In this document: positions 33,270 through 41,506 of the stretch, piece after piece | How the letters are laid out: every line of letters starts with the position of its first letter | Numbering within the stretch: the first letter of the stretch is position 1 | From: Pseudomonas putida | Lineage (GTDB): Bacteria; Pseudomonadota; Gammaproteobacteria; Pseudomonadales; Pseudomonadaceae | Length of the DNA stretch: 64,000 nt | Assembly: GCF_004357765.1 (NCBI RefSeq) | Contig: NZ_SMTE01000009.1 | Span: 1 to 64,000 of the forward strand | Direction: 5' to 3' | Translations under genes and position numbers: made by a program | Notes under the pieces: model-generated | Told to the model about the DNA's origin: nothing | The model's input: the letters and a program-made list of their open reading frames with translations, nothing else | Database searches by the model: none

Positions 33270-33686
33270 TTACGCCTGATCCGGCACTACCGCGATCACA
33301 TCGATCTCCATCAGCCACTCAGGCTGGGCCAACCCGGCAACCACCAGGCCGGTGGAAATCGGGAACACCCCCTTGAGCCACTTGCCGACTTCCTTGTACA
33401 CCGGCTCGCGGAAGCGCGGGTCGGTGATGTAGGTGGTGGTCTTGACGATGTGCGACAGGTCCGAGCCGGCTTCCTCGAGCAACTGTTTGACGTTCTTCAT
33501 GGCCTGCTCGGCCTGCGCCCGAGGATCACCCAGGCCGACCAGCCGGCCTTCGAAGTCGGTACCGACCTGGCCACGTACATAGATGGTGTTACCGGCCCGC
33601 ACGGCCTGGCACAGGTCGTTGTCCAGGGTCTGGTTGGGGTAGGTTTCCTTGGTATTGAACATGCGGATGCGAGTGTGGGTAGGCAT
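33270..33686 (-). CDS. Rid-family (YjgF/YER057c/UK114) protein lacking the usual catalytic Arg
   Basis: 138 residues from the ATG at 33686. Rid fold signatures: IYVRGQVGTDFEG, QAEQAMKNVKQLLEEAG, VKTTTYITD, and C-terminal MEIDVIAVV. In archetypal RidA an Arg within the segment before EIxAIA (Arg105 in E. coli) is needed for 2-aminoacrylate/imine deaminase activity; here the equivalent run reads FPISTGLVVAGLAQ with no Arg, as in Rid subfamilies thought to have other roles. The ATG shares one base with the stop of the upstream monooxygenase gene, so the two are coupled. Confidence 0.88.
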   Translation of the reverse strand: MPTHTRIRMFNTKETYPNQTLDNDLCQAVRAGNTIYVRGQVGTDFEGRLVGLGDPRAQAEQAMKNVKQLLEEAGSDLSHIVKTTTYITDPRFREPVYKEVGKWLKGVFPISTGLVVAGLAQPEWLMEIDVIAVVPDQA

Positions 33687-35002
33687 CAGTGGGCTCCGAG
33701 GGTGCTGACGTTGCGGGTCGTGGTGGCTGGTTGCTCTGCGGCGCGCTGGTCGCGGTCGCGGTAGGCCAGGTAGGTACGTTGGGTGGCGATGTGGCCGGCG
33801 ACGTGCTTGGCGTCGTGCCATACGCCCCAGATGAACGACGAGCCACGGCGCGACAGCCACGGCAGGCCGAGGAAATACACGCCGGGCTCTTTGGCCACGC
33901 CGCGTTGATGCTGCGGCTTGCCGTTGGCGTCGAAGGTGTCGACCTGCAGCCAACTGAAGTCGACGCCATAGCCGGTGGCCCAGATGATGCTGGTGACACC
34001 CGCCTTGGCCAGGTCCAGTTCGAGCAGCGGGTTGCTGACGCACTCCGGGTCGGGCAGGCGTTTGCGGGCTTCGGGCTCTTCCGGCAGGTCCAGGCCGTTG
34101 CGCTCGATGTAGGCATCGGCGGCATCGAGCAGAGCCAGGTAGTTGTCGTCGCCGCGGTTGAGGTTATCGGCCAGGTTGTTCTGGAACCGCGCCACGCCGT
34201 TGTCGAAGGAGTCGGTCAGGCCGACCAGGGTCATGCCCTGATGGGCGAGAGCGCGGAAGTCCACGGTGTGGCCACCACGGGCGCCGGAGACGGCGATGGT
34301 CACGTGCTCGCGGCCGGGCTTGGCGATTTCCGCATCCCACTCGCCGAGCACCCCCAGCCACCAGCAGAAATCACGGTTGCGATAGCTGCGCGGCGGGCGG
34401 TCGTGGGCGCCGACCGACAGGTACACCTGGCGACCGGCGCGCATCAGTTCTTCGGCGATCTGTACGCCGGAGGAGCCGGCGCCGACTACCAGCACTGCGC
34501 CTTCGGGCAGTTGCTCGGGATTGAAGTAGGCGGCGGAGTGGATCTGGTGCAGGTTGGCGTCTTTCGGCGCGATGGCAGGAATGACCGGTTTCTGGAACGG
34601 ACCGGTGGCCGCCACCACACGGTTGGCGCGAATCACGCCTTCGTTGGTCTCGATGATGAAGCCAGGGCGGTCGCTATTGCGCACCACTTTCTTGACTTCG
34701 ATGCCGGTGCGCACCGGCAGGTTGTAGGTGCGCACGTACCGTTCGAAGTAGTCGGCGACCTGGTCTTTGCCGGCGAAGGCGTCGTCGTCGAGGTCGAATT
34801 CCAGGCCCGGGAAGCGGTCATGCCAGACCGGACCATTGGCCACCAGCGAATCCCAGCGGCCGGTACGCCAGGCTTCGGCGATGCGGTTGCGCTCCAGTAC
34901 CAGGTGCGGTACGCCAAGCTTGCTCAGGTGTTCGCTCATGGCCACGCCGGCCTGGCCGGCGCCGACTACGAGGGTGTCGATTTCGATGTTGTTCAGTGTC
35001 AT
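33686..35002 (-). CDS. Flavin-containing monooxygenase-like FAD/NAD(P) oxidoreductase
   Basis: 438 residues from the ATG at 35002. FAD motif VVGAGQAGVAMSEHL (near 13-27), the WRTGRWDSLVANGPVWHDRFPG stretch typical of YUC/FMO-like proteins split by conserved Gly, a second Rossmann motif VVGAGSSGVQIAEEL, and a C-terminal ATGYGVDFSWL. LHQIHSAAY resembles the FMO-type identifying sequence. Probably N- or S-oxygenation of a small substrate. Coupled to the Rid gene, which might process an unstable imine/enamine product. Divergent from the DUF1028 operon. An open frame to 36040 upstream was rejected as overlap. Confidence 0.88.
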   Translation of the reverse strand: MTLNNIEIDTLVVGAGQAGVAMSEHLSKLGVPHLVLERNRIAEAWRTGRWDSLVANGPVWHDRFPGLEFDLDDDAFAGKDQVADYFERYVRTYNLPVRTGIEVKKVVRNSDRPGFIIETNEGVIRANRVVAATGPFQKPVIPAIAPKDANLHQIHSAAYFNPEQLPEGAVLVVGAGSSGVQIAEELMRAGRQVYLSVGAHDRPPRSYRNRDFCWWLGVLGEWDAEIAKPGREHVTIAVSGARGGHTVDFRALAHQGMTLVGLTDSFDNGVARFQNNLADNLNRGDDNYLALLDAADAYIERNGLDLPEEPEARKRLPDPECVSNPLLELDLAKAGVTSIIWATGYGVDFSWLQVDTFDANGKPQHQRGVAKEPGVYFLGLPWLSRRGSSFIWGVWHDAKHVAGHIATQRTYLAYRDRDQRAAEQPATTTRNVSTLGAH

Positions 35003-35113
35003 TTCCGAGCCCTTGTTCAGGCGGTTGTTGTCAGGTCGGTTCGATGGACCGCCGTTGCCTGGGGCCAGACTAGGGAGGGGCGCAAGATCGCGAAAATAGT
35101 ATTTAGCTGGGGC

Positions 35114-35131
35114 TTGCCGATAAATTGCCGA
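35114..35131. promoter_or_regulatory. Direct repeat TTGCCGA, 11 bp apart, in a divergent promoter region
   Basis: TTGCCGA at 35114-35120 and 35125-35131 (one helical turn), between the monooxygenase (leftward) and DUF1028 (rightward) genes. Could be part of a LysR or other regulator site. Confidence 0.35.
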
Positions 35132-35190
35132 AGGGTGCCGGGGACAAGGCTCGGCGCCAGAATCGGCAGGGTTTTGCCGGGCCCTTAGGT

Positions 35191-35215
35191 TTTTCCTTGG
35201 CAATGCCGAGGAAAA
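35191..35215. promoter_or_regulatory. 25 bp near-palindrome upstream of the DUF1028 gene
   Basis: TTTTCCTTGGC, AAT, GCCGAGGAAAA: 11-base arms with one mismatch and a 3-base centre, 63 bp before the DUF1028 start. Operator-like symmetry. Confidence 0.45.
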
Positions 35216-35278
35216 TGTTGGTTTCGTCCCTGACGGGGCTTGCAGAGAATCCTGTTGAACCCGAACAGGAGCTGCACC

Positions 35279-35956
35279 ATGACTTTCTCCATCATTGGCC
35301 GCTGCCAGGAAACTGGCCAGGTCGGCATCGCCATCAGTTCGTCGAGCATCGCCGTGGGGGCACGCTGCCCATGGGTGCGGGCCGGCGTGGGGGCCGTATC
35401 GACTCAGAACATCACCTTGCCGGCGCTCGGCCCGCAGATCCTCGATGCCCTCGAGCGTGACCAGATGCCGCCGGCAGCGGCATTGGACAAGGTGCTCAGC
35501 GCCAACGGCTGGAGCGAATACCGGCAGGTGACGGTGATCGACAACCAAGGCCAGGTGGCGCTGTTCACCGGCAAAGAAGCGCTCGGCGTGCACAACGCTG
35601 TGGCTGGCGAGCAATGTGCAGCGGCGGGTAACCTGCTGGCGTCGCAGGCGGTGATCGAAGCCATGGTCGCTGCCTTCGAGCAAGCCGGTGGCCACCTCGC
35701 GGACCGCTTGCTGGCGGCGATGCATGCAGCCATGGCGGCCGGGGGCGAGGCAGGGCCTGTGCATTCGGCAGCCCTGAAGGTCGCTGGCGAGCACACCTGG
35801 CCGTTGGTCGACCTGCGCGTCGACTGGGTCGAGCACGACCCGATCGGCGAACTCGACCGCCTTTGGCAGGCTTACCGACCACAGATGCAGGACTACGTGA
35901 CCCGCGCCCTGAACCCCACCGCAGCGCCAAGCTACGGGGTACCGGGCGATGAGTGA
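35279..35956 (+). CDS. DUF1028 (Ntn-hydrolase-like) protein
   Basis: 225 residues from the ATG at 35279, with AACAGGAG before it. The start MTFSIIGRCQETGQVGIAIS and the following SIAVGARCPWVRAGVGAVSTQN match DUF1028, a family placed in the Ntn-hydrolase superfamily. After Met removal Thr2 would be N-terminal, as required for that mechanism; whether it is catalytic is inference. Overlaps the M20 amidohydrolase gene by 8 bases, so both are made together, likely acting on the same amide-type compound. Confidence 0.82.
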   Translation: MTFSIIGRCQETGQVGIAISSSSIAVGARCPWVRAGVGAVSTQNITLPALGPQILDALERDQMPPAAALDKVLSANGWSEYRQVTVIDNQGQVALFTGKEALGVHNAVAGEQCAAAGNLLASQAVIEAMVAAFEQAGGHLADRLLAAMHAAMAAGGEAGPVHSAALKVAGEHTWPLVDLRVDWVEHDPIGELDRLWQAYRPQMQDYVTRALNPTAAPSYGVPGDE

Positions 35957-37109
35957 AGTGTCCAGCCGTGCGCTGCTCGAGCGCCTGGTGGGCTTTGCCA
36001 CGGTCAGCCGCGACTCCAATCTCGAACTGATCGGGTTCATCCGTGACTACCTGGCCGGGCTGGGTGTGCAAAGCGAGTTGTTTCTCAACGACGCAGGCAC
36101 CAAGGCCAATCTGTACGCCACCATCGGTCCAGGCGACCGAGGCGGCGTGGTGCTCTCCGGCCACACTGACGTGGTGCCGGTGGACGGCCAGGCATGGACG
36201 GTCGATCCGTTTCGCCTTACCGAGCGCGAAGGCCGTCTGTACGGTCGTGGAACCGCCGACATGAAAGGCTACATCGCTTCGGTATTGGCGGCGGTTCCGG
36301 CGTTTCTGGCCGAGCCGCTGACCATGCCGGTGCACCTGGCCTTCTCCTATGACGAGGAAGTCGGTTGCCTGGGCGTGCGCTCGATGCTTGAAGCCTTGCA
36401 ACAGCGCCCGCACAAACCACGGCTGTGCCTGATCGGCGAGCCGACCGAGCTCAAGCCGGTGCTCGGCCACAAGGGCAAGCTGGCCATGCGCTGCCAAGTG
36501 CACGGCGCGGCCTGTCATTCGGCCTACGCGCCCTATGGTGTCAATGCGATCGAATATGCCGCCCGGTTGATCGGCAAGCTTGGCCAGATCGGTGACGAGT
36601 TGGCCCTGCCTGCGCATCACGACGAGCGTTTCGACCCACCGTTCTCGACCGTGCAGACCGGAGTGATCAAGGGCGGTCGGGCACTGAACATCGTGCCCGA
36701 GGAGTGCGAGTTCGACTTCGAGGTGCGTGCCTTGCCCGGTTTCGAGGCGCAGCGCGTGGCCGATCAACTGCAGACATACGCCGAGACGGAACTGCTGCCG
36801 CGCATGCGGGCAGTCAATGCCGCCAGCGATATCCGCCTGCGACCGCTGAGTGCGTATCCGGGGCTGGCGACTACCGCAGACAGCGAGGCGGCGCGGCTGG
36901 TGGCGTTGCTCAGCGGCTCCGATGCGTTTGGCACGGTGGCCTTCGGTACCGAGGGCGGGTTGTTCGACCAGGCCGGCATTCCCACGGTGGTCTGCGGGCC
37001 GGGGAGCATGGACCAGGGGCACAAGCCGGACGAGTTCGTCAGCATCGCGCAACTGCACGGCTGCGATGCGATGTTGCAGCGTCTGGCCGTGTATCTGCGT
37101 CAGGCGTAA
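35949..37109 (+). CDS. M20-family amidohydrolase (acetylornithine deacetylase ArgE-like)
   Basis: 386 residues, ArgE length. Metal ligands and catalytic acids are intact: His72 and Asp74 (SGHTDVVPVDG), Asp104 (RGTADMKGY), Glu136/Glu137 (YDEEVGC), and further IGEPTELKPVLGHKG and a C-terminal GPGSMDQGHKPDEF with His ligand. Hydrolyses an N-acyl amino-acid-like bond. It sits in a catabolic cluster rather than with arginine-biosynthesis genes, so a degradative N-acyl substrate is more likely than acetylornithine. Overlaps DUF1028 by 8 bases. Confidence 0.88.
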   Translation: MSEVSSRALLERLVGFATVSRDSNLELIGFIRDYLAGLGVQSELFLNDAGTKANLYATIGPGDRGGVVLSGHTDVVPVDGQAWTVDPFRLTEREGRLYGRGTADMKGYIASVLAAVPAFLAEPLTMPVHLAFSYDEEVGCLGVRSMLEALQQRPHKPRLCLIGEPTELKPVLGHKGKLAMRCQVHGAACHSAYAPYGVNAIEYAARLIGKLGQIGDELALPAHHDERFDPPFSTVQTGVIKGGRALNIVPEECEFDFEVRALPGFEAQRVADQLQTYAETELLPRMRAVNAASDIRLRPLSAYPGLATTADSEAARLVALLSGSDAFGTVAFGTEGGLFDQAGIPTVVCGPGSMDQGHKPDEFVSIAQLHGCDAMLQRLAVYLRQA

Positions 37110-37114
37110 GCGAG

Positions 37115-37146
37115 GCGGCCTTCACGAGGCGCAACGAGAAGGCCGC
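37115..37146 (+). terminator. Hairpin after the M20 amidohydrolase gene
   Basis: GCGGCCTTC (37115-37123) pairs perfectly with GAAGGCCGC (37138-37146) across a 14-base loop, 5 bases after the stop. No T-tract follows directly. Confidence 0.45.
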
Positions 37147-37160
37147 CGGCACGTACAGGT

Positions 37161-37176
37161 TCACCCTATCGGGTGA
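37161..37176 (+). promoter_or_regulatory. Palindrome TCACCC-TATC-GGGTGA before the LuxR-type regulator
   Basis: 16 bp palindrome followed by TTTT. The same TCACCC-N4-GGGTGA, with a matching flank toward the gene, occurs at 43213-43228 upstream of the APC permease. Either a shared operator or, because of the T-run, a short terminator stem; the recurrence favours an operator. Confidence 0.5.
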
Positions 37177-37223
37177 TTTTCCAGGACACGGACTCATGGG
37201 AACATCCCCTTAACAGAGCAACG

Positions 37224-38111
37224 ATGTCGCCTCATGCCAGGCAGTCATTTCAGGTGGATGCAGACGTGAACAGTGCGCAACTCACTTCGATGCAGTGGTA
37301 CGAGACGATGGCCAAGGTGACCGCGGCCATCGGCGCATCGGGCTTCGCTGCAGCATTGATCGAGGCATTGGCGAGCATCGGTCCGGTGAAGGCCACCACG
37401 GTGTATCTCTACCCGCATCAAGGCTTGCCGTCGGCCTGGTTCGAGTGCGACGGGGCCGGGCCCTGGGCGCCGGAAGGCAACGTACGGCGCTACCTGTCGG
37501 GCTTCTACCTGCTCGACCCTTTCTACGAAGCCAGCATCGAGGGCGTGCCGTCGGGCTGTTATGCCTTGGACCAGGTGGCCCCTGATCACTTCAAGCTCAG
37601 CGAGTACTACCTGGCGTTCTACCGCCATTCGTACCTCGAAGACGAGATCAACTACATCCTGCAGCTCGACAACGGCTTGAGCCTGGCGGTTTCCCTGGCC
37701 TTCACCGACGAACTCGACGACGACACCCGAGCCCGCTTCACGTGCATCAGTCCTTGGGTGTTGGCTGTGCTGGCCAAGCACTTCGACGGTTATCAGGGCC
37801 GCGGTGGGCGGATCGAAACAGGTTGGGAACAACGGGTCCACGCCGCGCTGAGCAACTTCGGCTCGTCCTTGCTCACCGAGCGTGAGTGCCGCATCGCCCA
37901 ACTCATCCTGCGCGGCCACTCGACCCGCTCGTTGGCCGAGCGTCTGGGCGTCTCGGAAGACACCATCAAGTCCCACCGCAAGAATGTCTACGCCAAGTTG
38001 GACATCGGCACGCAGTCGGAACTGTTCTCGCTGTTCATCGACGCACTGGCCAACGCTCAGGGCGTGCTGGGCCGAGATCCGCTGGAAAGCTACATGGGCA
38101 AGCTGCGCTGA
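37224..38111 (+). CDS. LuxR-type helix-turn-helix transcriptional regulator
   Basis: 295 residues if started at the ATG at 37224; a GTG at 37266 with AGGTGG eight bases upstream is a good alternative. The N-terminal two-thirds is an effector domain that I do not recognise as an acyl-homoserine-lactone domain (no WxxxY/D pattern). The C-terminal HTH is clear: LLTERECRIAQLILRGHSTR, RLGVSEDTIKSHRKNVYAKL. It is flanked by amidohydrolase and aminotransferase genes in the same direction and preceded by the TCACCC palindrome. Probably the cluster's local regulator. Confidence 0.88.
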   Translation: MSPHARQSFQVDADVNSAQLTSMQWYETMAKVTAAIGASGFAAALIEALASIGPVKATTVYLYPHQGLPSAWFECDGAGPWAPEGNVRRYLSGFYLLDPFYEASIEGVPSGCYALDQVAPDHFKLSEYYLAFYRHSYLEDEINYILQLDNGLSLAVSLAFTDELDDDTRARFTCISPWVLAVLAKHFDGYQGRGGRIETGWEQRVHAALSNFGSSLLTERECRIAQLILRGHSTRSLAERLGVSEDTIKSHRKNVYAKLDIGTQSELFSLFIDALANAQGVLGRDPLESYMGKLR

Positions 38112-38156
38112 GCGCAGTTGCCTCGCTCCACCCCATACCAACAAGGAACACCCGCC

Positions 38157-39536
38157 ATGAATGCGCCTTTCGTACCGCAACGCCAGACCCGTGACTATCA
38201 GGCCAGCGACGCCGCCCACCACATCCATGCCTTCCTCGACCAGAAGGCGCTCAACGCCGAAGGTCCACGGGTGATGGTCGGTGGTGAGCGACTGCATCTG
38301 TGGGACAGCGAGGGCAAGCGCTACCTGGACGGCATGTCGGGGCTGTGGTGTACCCAGCTCGGTTACGGGCGCAAGGACCTGACCGCCGCCGCTGCCGCGC
38401 AGATGGACCAGTTGGCGTACTACAACATGTTCTTCCACACCACCCACCCGGCGGTGATCGAACTGTCCGAACTGCTGTTCAGCCTGCTACCGGGTCACTA
38501 CAGCCACGCGATCTACACCAACTCAGGCTCCGAGGCCAACGAGGTGCTGATCCGCACCGTCCGCCGCTACTGGCAGGTGGTTGGCCTGCCGAGCAAGAAG
38601 ATCATGATCGGTCGCTGGAACGGCTACCACGGCTCGACCCTGGCCGCCACGGCGTTGGGCGGCATGAAGTTCATGCACGAGATGGGCGGTATGATTCCGG
38701 ATGTGGCACACATCGACGAACCCTACTGGTACGCCGCTGGCGGCGAGCTGTCGCCGGCTGAGTTCGGCCGCCGCTGTGCCCTGCAGCTGGAGGAAAAGAT
38801 CCTCGAACTGGGCGCCGAGAACGTTGCCGGCTTCATCGCCGAGCCGTTCCAGGGTGCGGGCGGCATGATCTTCCCGCCAGAGAGCTACTGGCCGGAGATT
38901 CAGCGGATCTGCCGCCAGTACGATGTGCTGCTATGCGCCGATGAAGTGATCGGGGGCTTTGGCCGTACTGGCGAGTGGTTCGCCCATGAGTACTTTGGTT
39001 TCGAGCCCGACACCTTGTCGATCGCCAAGGGTCTGACCTCGGGTTATGTGCCCATGGGTGGCCTGGTGCTGAGCAAGCGCATCGCCGAGGCGCTGGTGGA
39101 GCAGGGAGGAGTGTTCGCCCACGGCCTGACCTACTCCGGTCACCCGGTGGCGGCGGCGGTGGCCATCGCCAACCTCAAGGCCCTGCGTGACGAAGGGATC
39201 GTGCGCCAGGTGAAGGATGACACCGGGCCGTATTTGCAGCGAATTCTGCGTGAGGTGTTCGCCAACCATCCGCTGATCGGCCAGGTGCAGGGCGCCGGGC
39301 TGGTGGCAGCGTTGCAGTTCGCCGAAGACAAGACCACCCGCAAGCGCTTTGCCAACGAGAACGATCTGGCCTGGCAGTGCCGCACCTTTGGTTTCGAGGA
39401 AGGCGTCATCATTCGCTCGACCCTCGGACGGATGATCATGGCGCCGGCGCTGGTGGCCAGCCATAGCGAGCTGGATGAGTTGGTGGAGAAGACCCGCATT
39501 GCGGTAGATCGGACTGCCAGGTTAGTGGGGCGCTGA
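38157..39536 (+). CDS. Class III PLP-dependent aminotransferase (omega-amino acid/diamine type)
   Basis: 459 residues from the ATG at 38157, AAGGAAC upstream. PLP features: YTNSGSEANEVLIRTVRRYW, GRWNGYHGST, LLCADEVIGGFGRTGEWF, and Lys291 in IAKGLTSGYVPMGG as the Schiff-base lysine. Closest in type to putrescine/spermidine-pyruvate (SpuC-like) and omega-amino acid-pyruvate transaminases. The product aldehyde would be the substrate of the dehydrogenase gene downstream. 45 bp after the LuxR-type regulator gene. Confidence 0.92.
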   Translation: MNAPFVPQRQTRDYQASDAAHHIHAFLDQKALNAEGPRVMVGGERLHLWDSEGKRYLDGMSGLWCTQLGYGRKDLTAAAAAQMDQLAYYNMFFHTTHPAVIELSELLFSLLPGHYSHAIYTNSGSEANEVLIRTVRRYWQVVGLPSKKIMIGRWNGYHGSTLAATALGGMKFMHEMGGMIPDVAHIDEPYWYAAGGELSPAEFGRRCALQLEEKILELGAENVAGFIAEPFQGAGGMIFPPESYWPEIQRICRQYDVLLCADEVIGGFGRTGEWFAHEYFGFEPDTLSIAKGLTSGYVPMGGLVLSKRIAEALVEQGGVFAHGLTYSGHPVAAAVAIANLKALRDEGIVRQVKDDTGPYLQRILREVFANHPLIGQVQGAGLVAALQFAEDKTTRKRFANENDLAWQCRTFGFEEGVIIRSTLGRMIMAPALVASHSELDELVEKTRIAVDRTARLVGR

Positions 39537-39550
39537 TTTTTCGATTGTGC

Positions 39551-39822
39551 GCTTGAGGGGGGTGGTGCTGCGCATATCGAGCGCCGTCCGCGCGGCGCAT
39601 CGCGAGCTGCGCTCGCTCCTACGCTTGTTTTCGGCCAGTGAGGTCTGTGCGATTTGCGCGCGGACGCCTTGTTGGCACGACACGATATTGCGTCGTGCCA
39701 ACAAGGCGTCCGCGCGCCGCCATAACTGACGCTACTGGCCTGAAACAAGCGTAGGAGCGAGCGCAGCTCGCGATGCGCCGCGCGGGCGGCGCTCGATATG
39801 CGCAGCACCACACCCCTCAAGC
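39551..39822. repeat. Long (about 270 bp) near-perfect inverted repeat, REP/BIME-like
   Basis: Left arm 39551-39639 is nearly identical to the reverse complement of 39731-39822 (few mismatches). The centre holds a further perfect 26 bp stem, 39656-39681 with 39692-39717, around a 10-base loop. Arms contain GCGAGCTGCGCTCGCTCCTA, reminiscent of Pseudomonas REP-type repeats. No coding sequence is convincing within it. It lies in the 382 bp gap between aminotransferase and dehydrogenase genes. The rest of that gap (39823-39918) is C-rich without recognisable features. Confidence 0.85.
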
Positions 39823-39918
39823 GAACACCCCGAGCCCCACCTTCTCTTCAAATCCCCCCCAGCCAAACCCCATCCCAAAACCGACAAAAAACCGTCTCAA
39901 GCGCCCTCGGAGCCCTCC

Positions 39919-41412
39919 ATGCAAACCCTGCAATTCTGGCAACAACGCGCCTCCACCCTCACGCTCCCCAACAAGGCCCTGATCGAAGGCCGCCAACTGA
40001 GCGCCAGCGACGGCGCAACCTTCGCCGCCATCAATCCGGCCACCCAGCAACTCCTCGCCCAGGTAGCCTCCTGCGCCCAAGCCGAAGTCGACCTCGCCGT
40101 TGCCAGCGCCCGCCAGGCATTCGAACATGGCCCCTGGCCGCGTATGGCGCCGGGCGAGCGCAAGAAAGTATTGCTGCGCCTGGCCGAGCTGATCATGGCC
40201 CATCGCGAAGAGCTGGCCTTGCTCGACTCGCTCAACATGGGTAAACCCGTGATGGATGCCTACAACATCGATGTGCCAGGCTCCGCCCATGTCTTCGCCT
40301 GGTACGGCGAGGCACTCGACAAACTGTACGACCAGGTCGCGCCGACCGCAGCCAACGCGCTGGCCACCATCACCCGCGAAGCGCTCGGCGTGGTCGCTGC
40401 CGTGGTGCCATGGAATTTCCCCCTGGACATGGCCGCCTGGAAGCTCGCACCCGCCTTGGCTGCGGGCAACAGCGTGGTGCTCAAGCCGGCCGAGCAGTCG
40501 CCGTTCTCAGCGTTGCGTTTGGCCGAGCTAGCCCTGGAAGCCGGCCTGCCGGAAGGTGTGCTGAACGTGGTACCGGGCCTGGGCGAACAGGCCGGCCGCG
40601 CCCTCGGCCTGCATCCGGATGTGGATTGTCTGGTGTTCACCGGTTCGACCCAGGTGGGTAAGTACTTCATGCAGTACTCGGCGCAGTCCAACCTCAAGCA
40701 AGTCTGGTTGGAGTGCGGTGGCAAGAGCCCGAACCTGGTATTCGCCGACTGTCAGGACTTGGATCTGGCTGCGGAAAAGGCCGCCTTCGGTATCTTCTTC
40801 AACCAGGGCGAAGTCTGCTCGGCCAACTCGCGCCTCTACGTGCAGCGCTCGATCCATGACGCGTTCATCGAGCGCCTGCAAGCCAAGGCCCATCAATGGC
40901 TGCCAGGCAATCCACTGAACCCGGCCAGTCGCGCCGGCGCCATTGTCGATGCCGAACAGACCGCACGCATCGCCCGAGCCATCGGCCGGGCCAAGGAGGA
41001 GGGTGCGCGCCTGGTCTGTGGCGGTCAGCGACTGACCATCGATGGCAGTGACAATTACATCGAGCCGACCATCTTCGCCGAGGTCGGGCAGGGCATGAGT
41101 CTGGCGCGTGAGGAAGTGTTCGGCCCTGTGCTGGCGGTGAGTGCCTTCGACACCGAGGAACAGGCCATCGCCCTGGCCAATGACAGCATCTACGGTCTGG
41201 CCGCTTCGGTGTGGAGCGACGATCTCAACCGCGCCCACCGCGTCGCCAGGCGGTTGAAAGCGGGTACGGTGTCGGTGAATACGGTCGATGCCCTGGATGT
41301 GAGCGTACCGTTCGGTGGTGGCAAGCAATCCGGTTTCGGGCGTGACCTGTCGTTGCATTCGTTCGACAAGTACTCACAGCTCAAGACCACGTGGTTCCAG
41401 CTGCGTGGCTGA
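39919..41412 (+). CDS. NAD(P)-dependent aldehyde dehydrogenase (PuuC/KauB-like)
   Basis: 497 residues. Family features complete: PWNFPLDMAAWKLAPALAAG, GSTQVGKYF, Glu265 (LECGGKSPNLVF) and catalytic Cys300 (NQGEVCSANSR), then EVFGPVLAVSAF and FGGGKQSGFGRD. PuuC/KauB-type enzymes oxidise gamma-aminobutyraldehyde-like omega-amino aldehydes, which fits the upstream transaminase. Separated from that gene by the long inverted repeat, so it may have its own promoter. A strong bidirectional terminator follows. Confidence 0.93.
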   Translation: MQTLQFWQQRASTLTLPNKALIEGRQLSASDGATFAAINPATQQLLAQVASCAQAEVDLAVASARQAFEHGPWPRMAPGERKKVLLRLAELIMAHREELALLDSLNMGKPVMDAYNIDVPGSAHVFAWYGEALDKLYDQVAPTAANALATITREALGVVAAVVPWNFPLDMAAWKLAPALAAGNSVVLKPAEQSPFSALRLAELALEAGLPEGVLNVVPGLGEQAGRALGLHPDVDCLVFTGSTQVGKYFMQYSAQSNLKQVWLECGGKSPNLVFADCQDLDLAAEKAAFGIFFNQGEVCSANSRLYVQRSIHDAFIERLQAKAHQWLPGNPLNPASRAGAIVDAEQTARIARAIGRAKEEGARLVCGGQRLTIDGSDNYIEPTIFAEVGQGMSLAREEVFGPVLAVSAFDTEEQAIALANDSIYGLAASVWSDDLNRAHRVARRLKAGTVSVNTVDALDVSVPFGGGKQSGFGRDLSLHSFDKYSQLKTTWFQLRG

Positions 41413-41443
41413 GGTGCCACGGCGCTCCAGATGAACTCAAGAA

Positions 41444-41472
41444 AACGCCGACGATCACTCGTCGGCGTTTTT
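41444..41472. terminator. Bidirectional Rho-independent terminator
   Basis: AACGCCGACGA, loop TCAC, TCGTCGGCGTT, flanked by A's on the left and T's on the right. An 11 bp stem with tails on both sides, placed between the convergent aldehyde dehydrogenase and APC permease genes. Confidence 0.9.
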
Positions 41473-41506
41473 GTTCATGGCTGCCGCAGTAAAGCGACCT
41501 ATACGG

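Noticed and set aside
33689-35188. 499-codon plus-strand frame opposite the monooxygenase
   Set aside because: Gly/Ala/Val/Asp-rich antisense translation; the monooxygenase on the other strand has both Rossmann motifs.
35949-37109. Arginine-biosynthetic argE
   Set aside because: Context is catabolic (DUF1028, transaminase, ALDH, permease) with no arginine genes; family similarity alone does not fix the substrate.
37224-38111. Acyl-homoserine-lactone (quorum-sensing) LuxR solo
   Set aside because: The N-terminal domain lacks the conserved residues of the autoinducer-binding fold; only the DNA-binding domain is LuxR-type.
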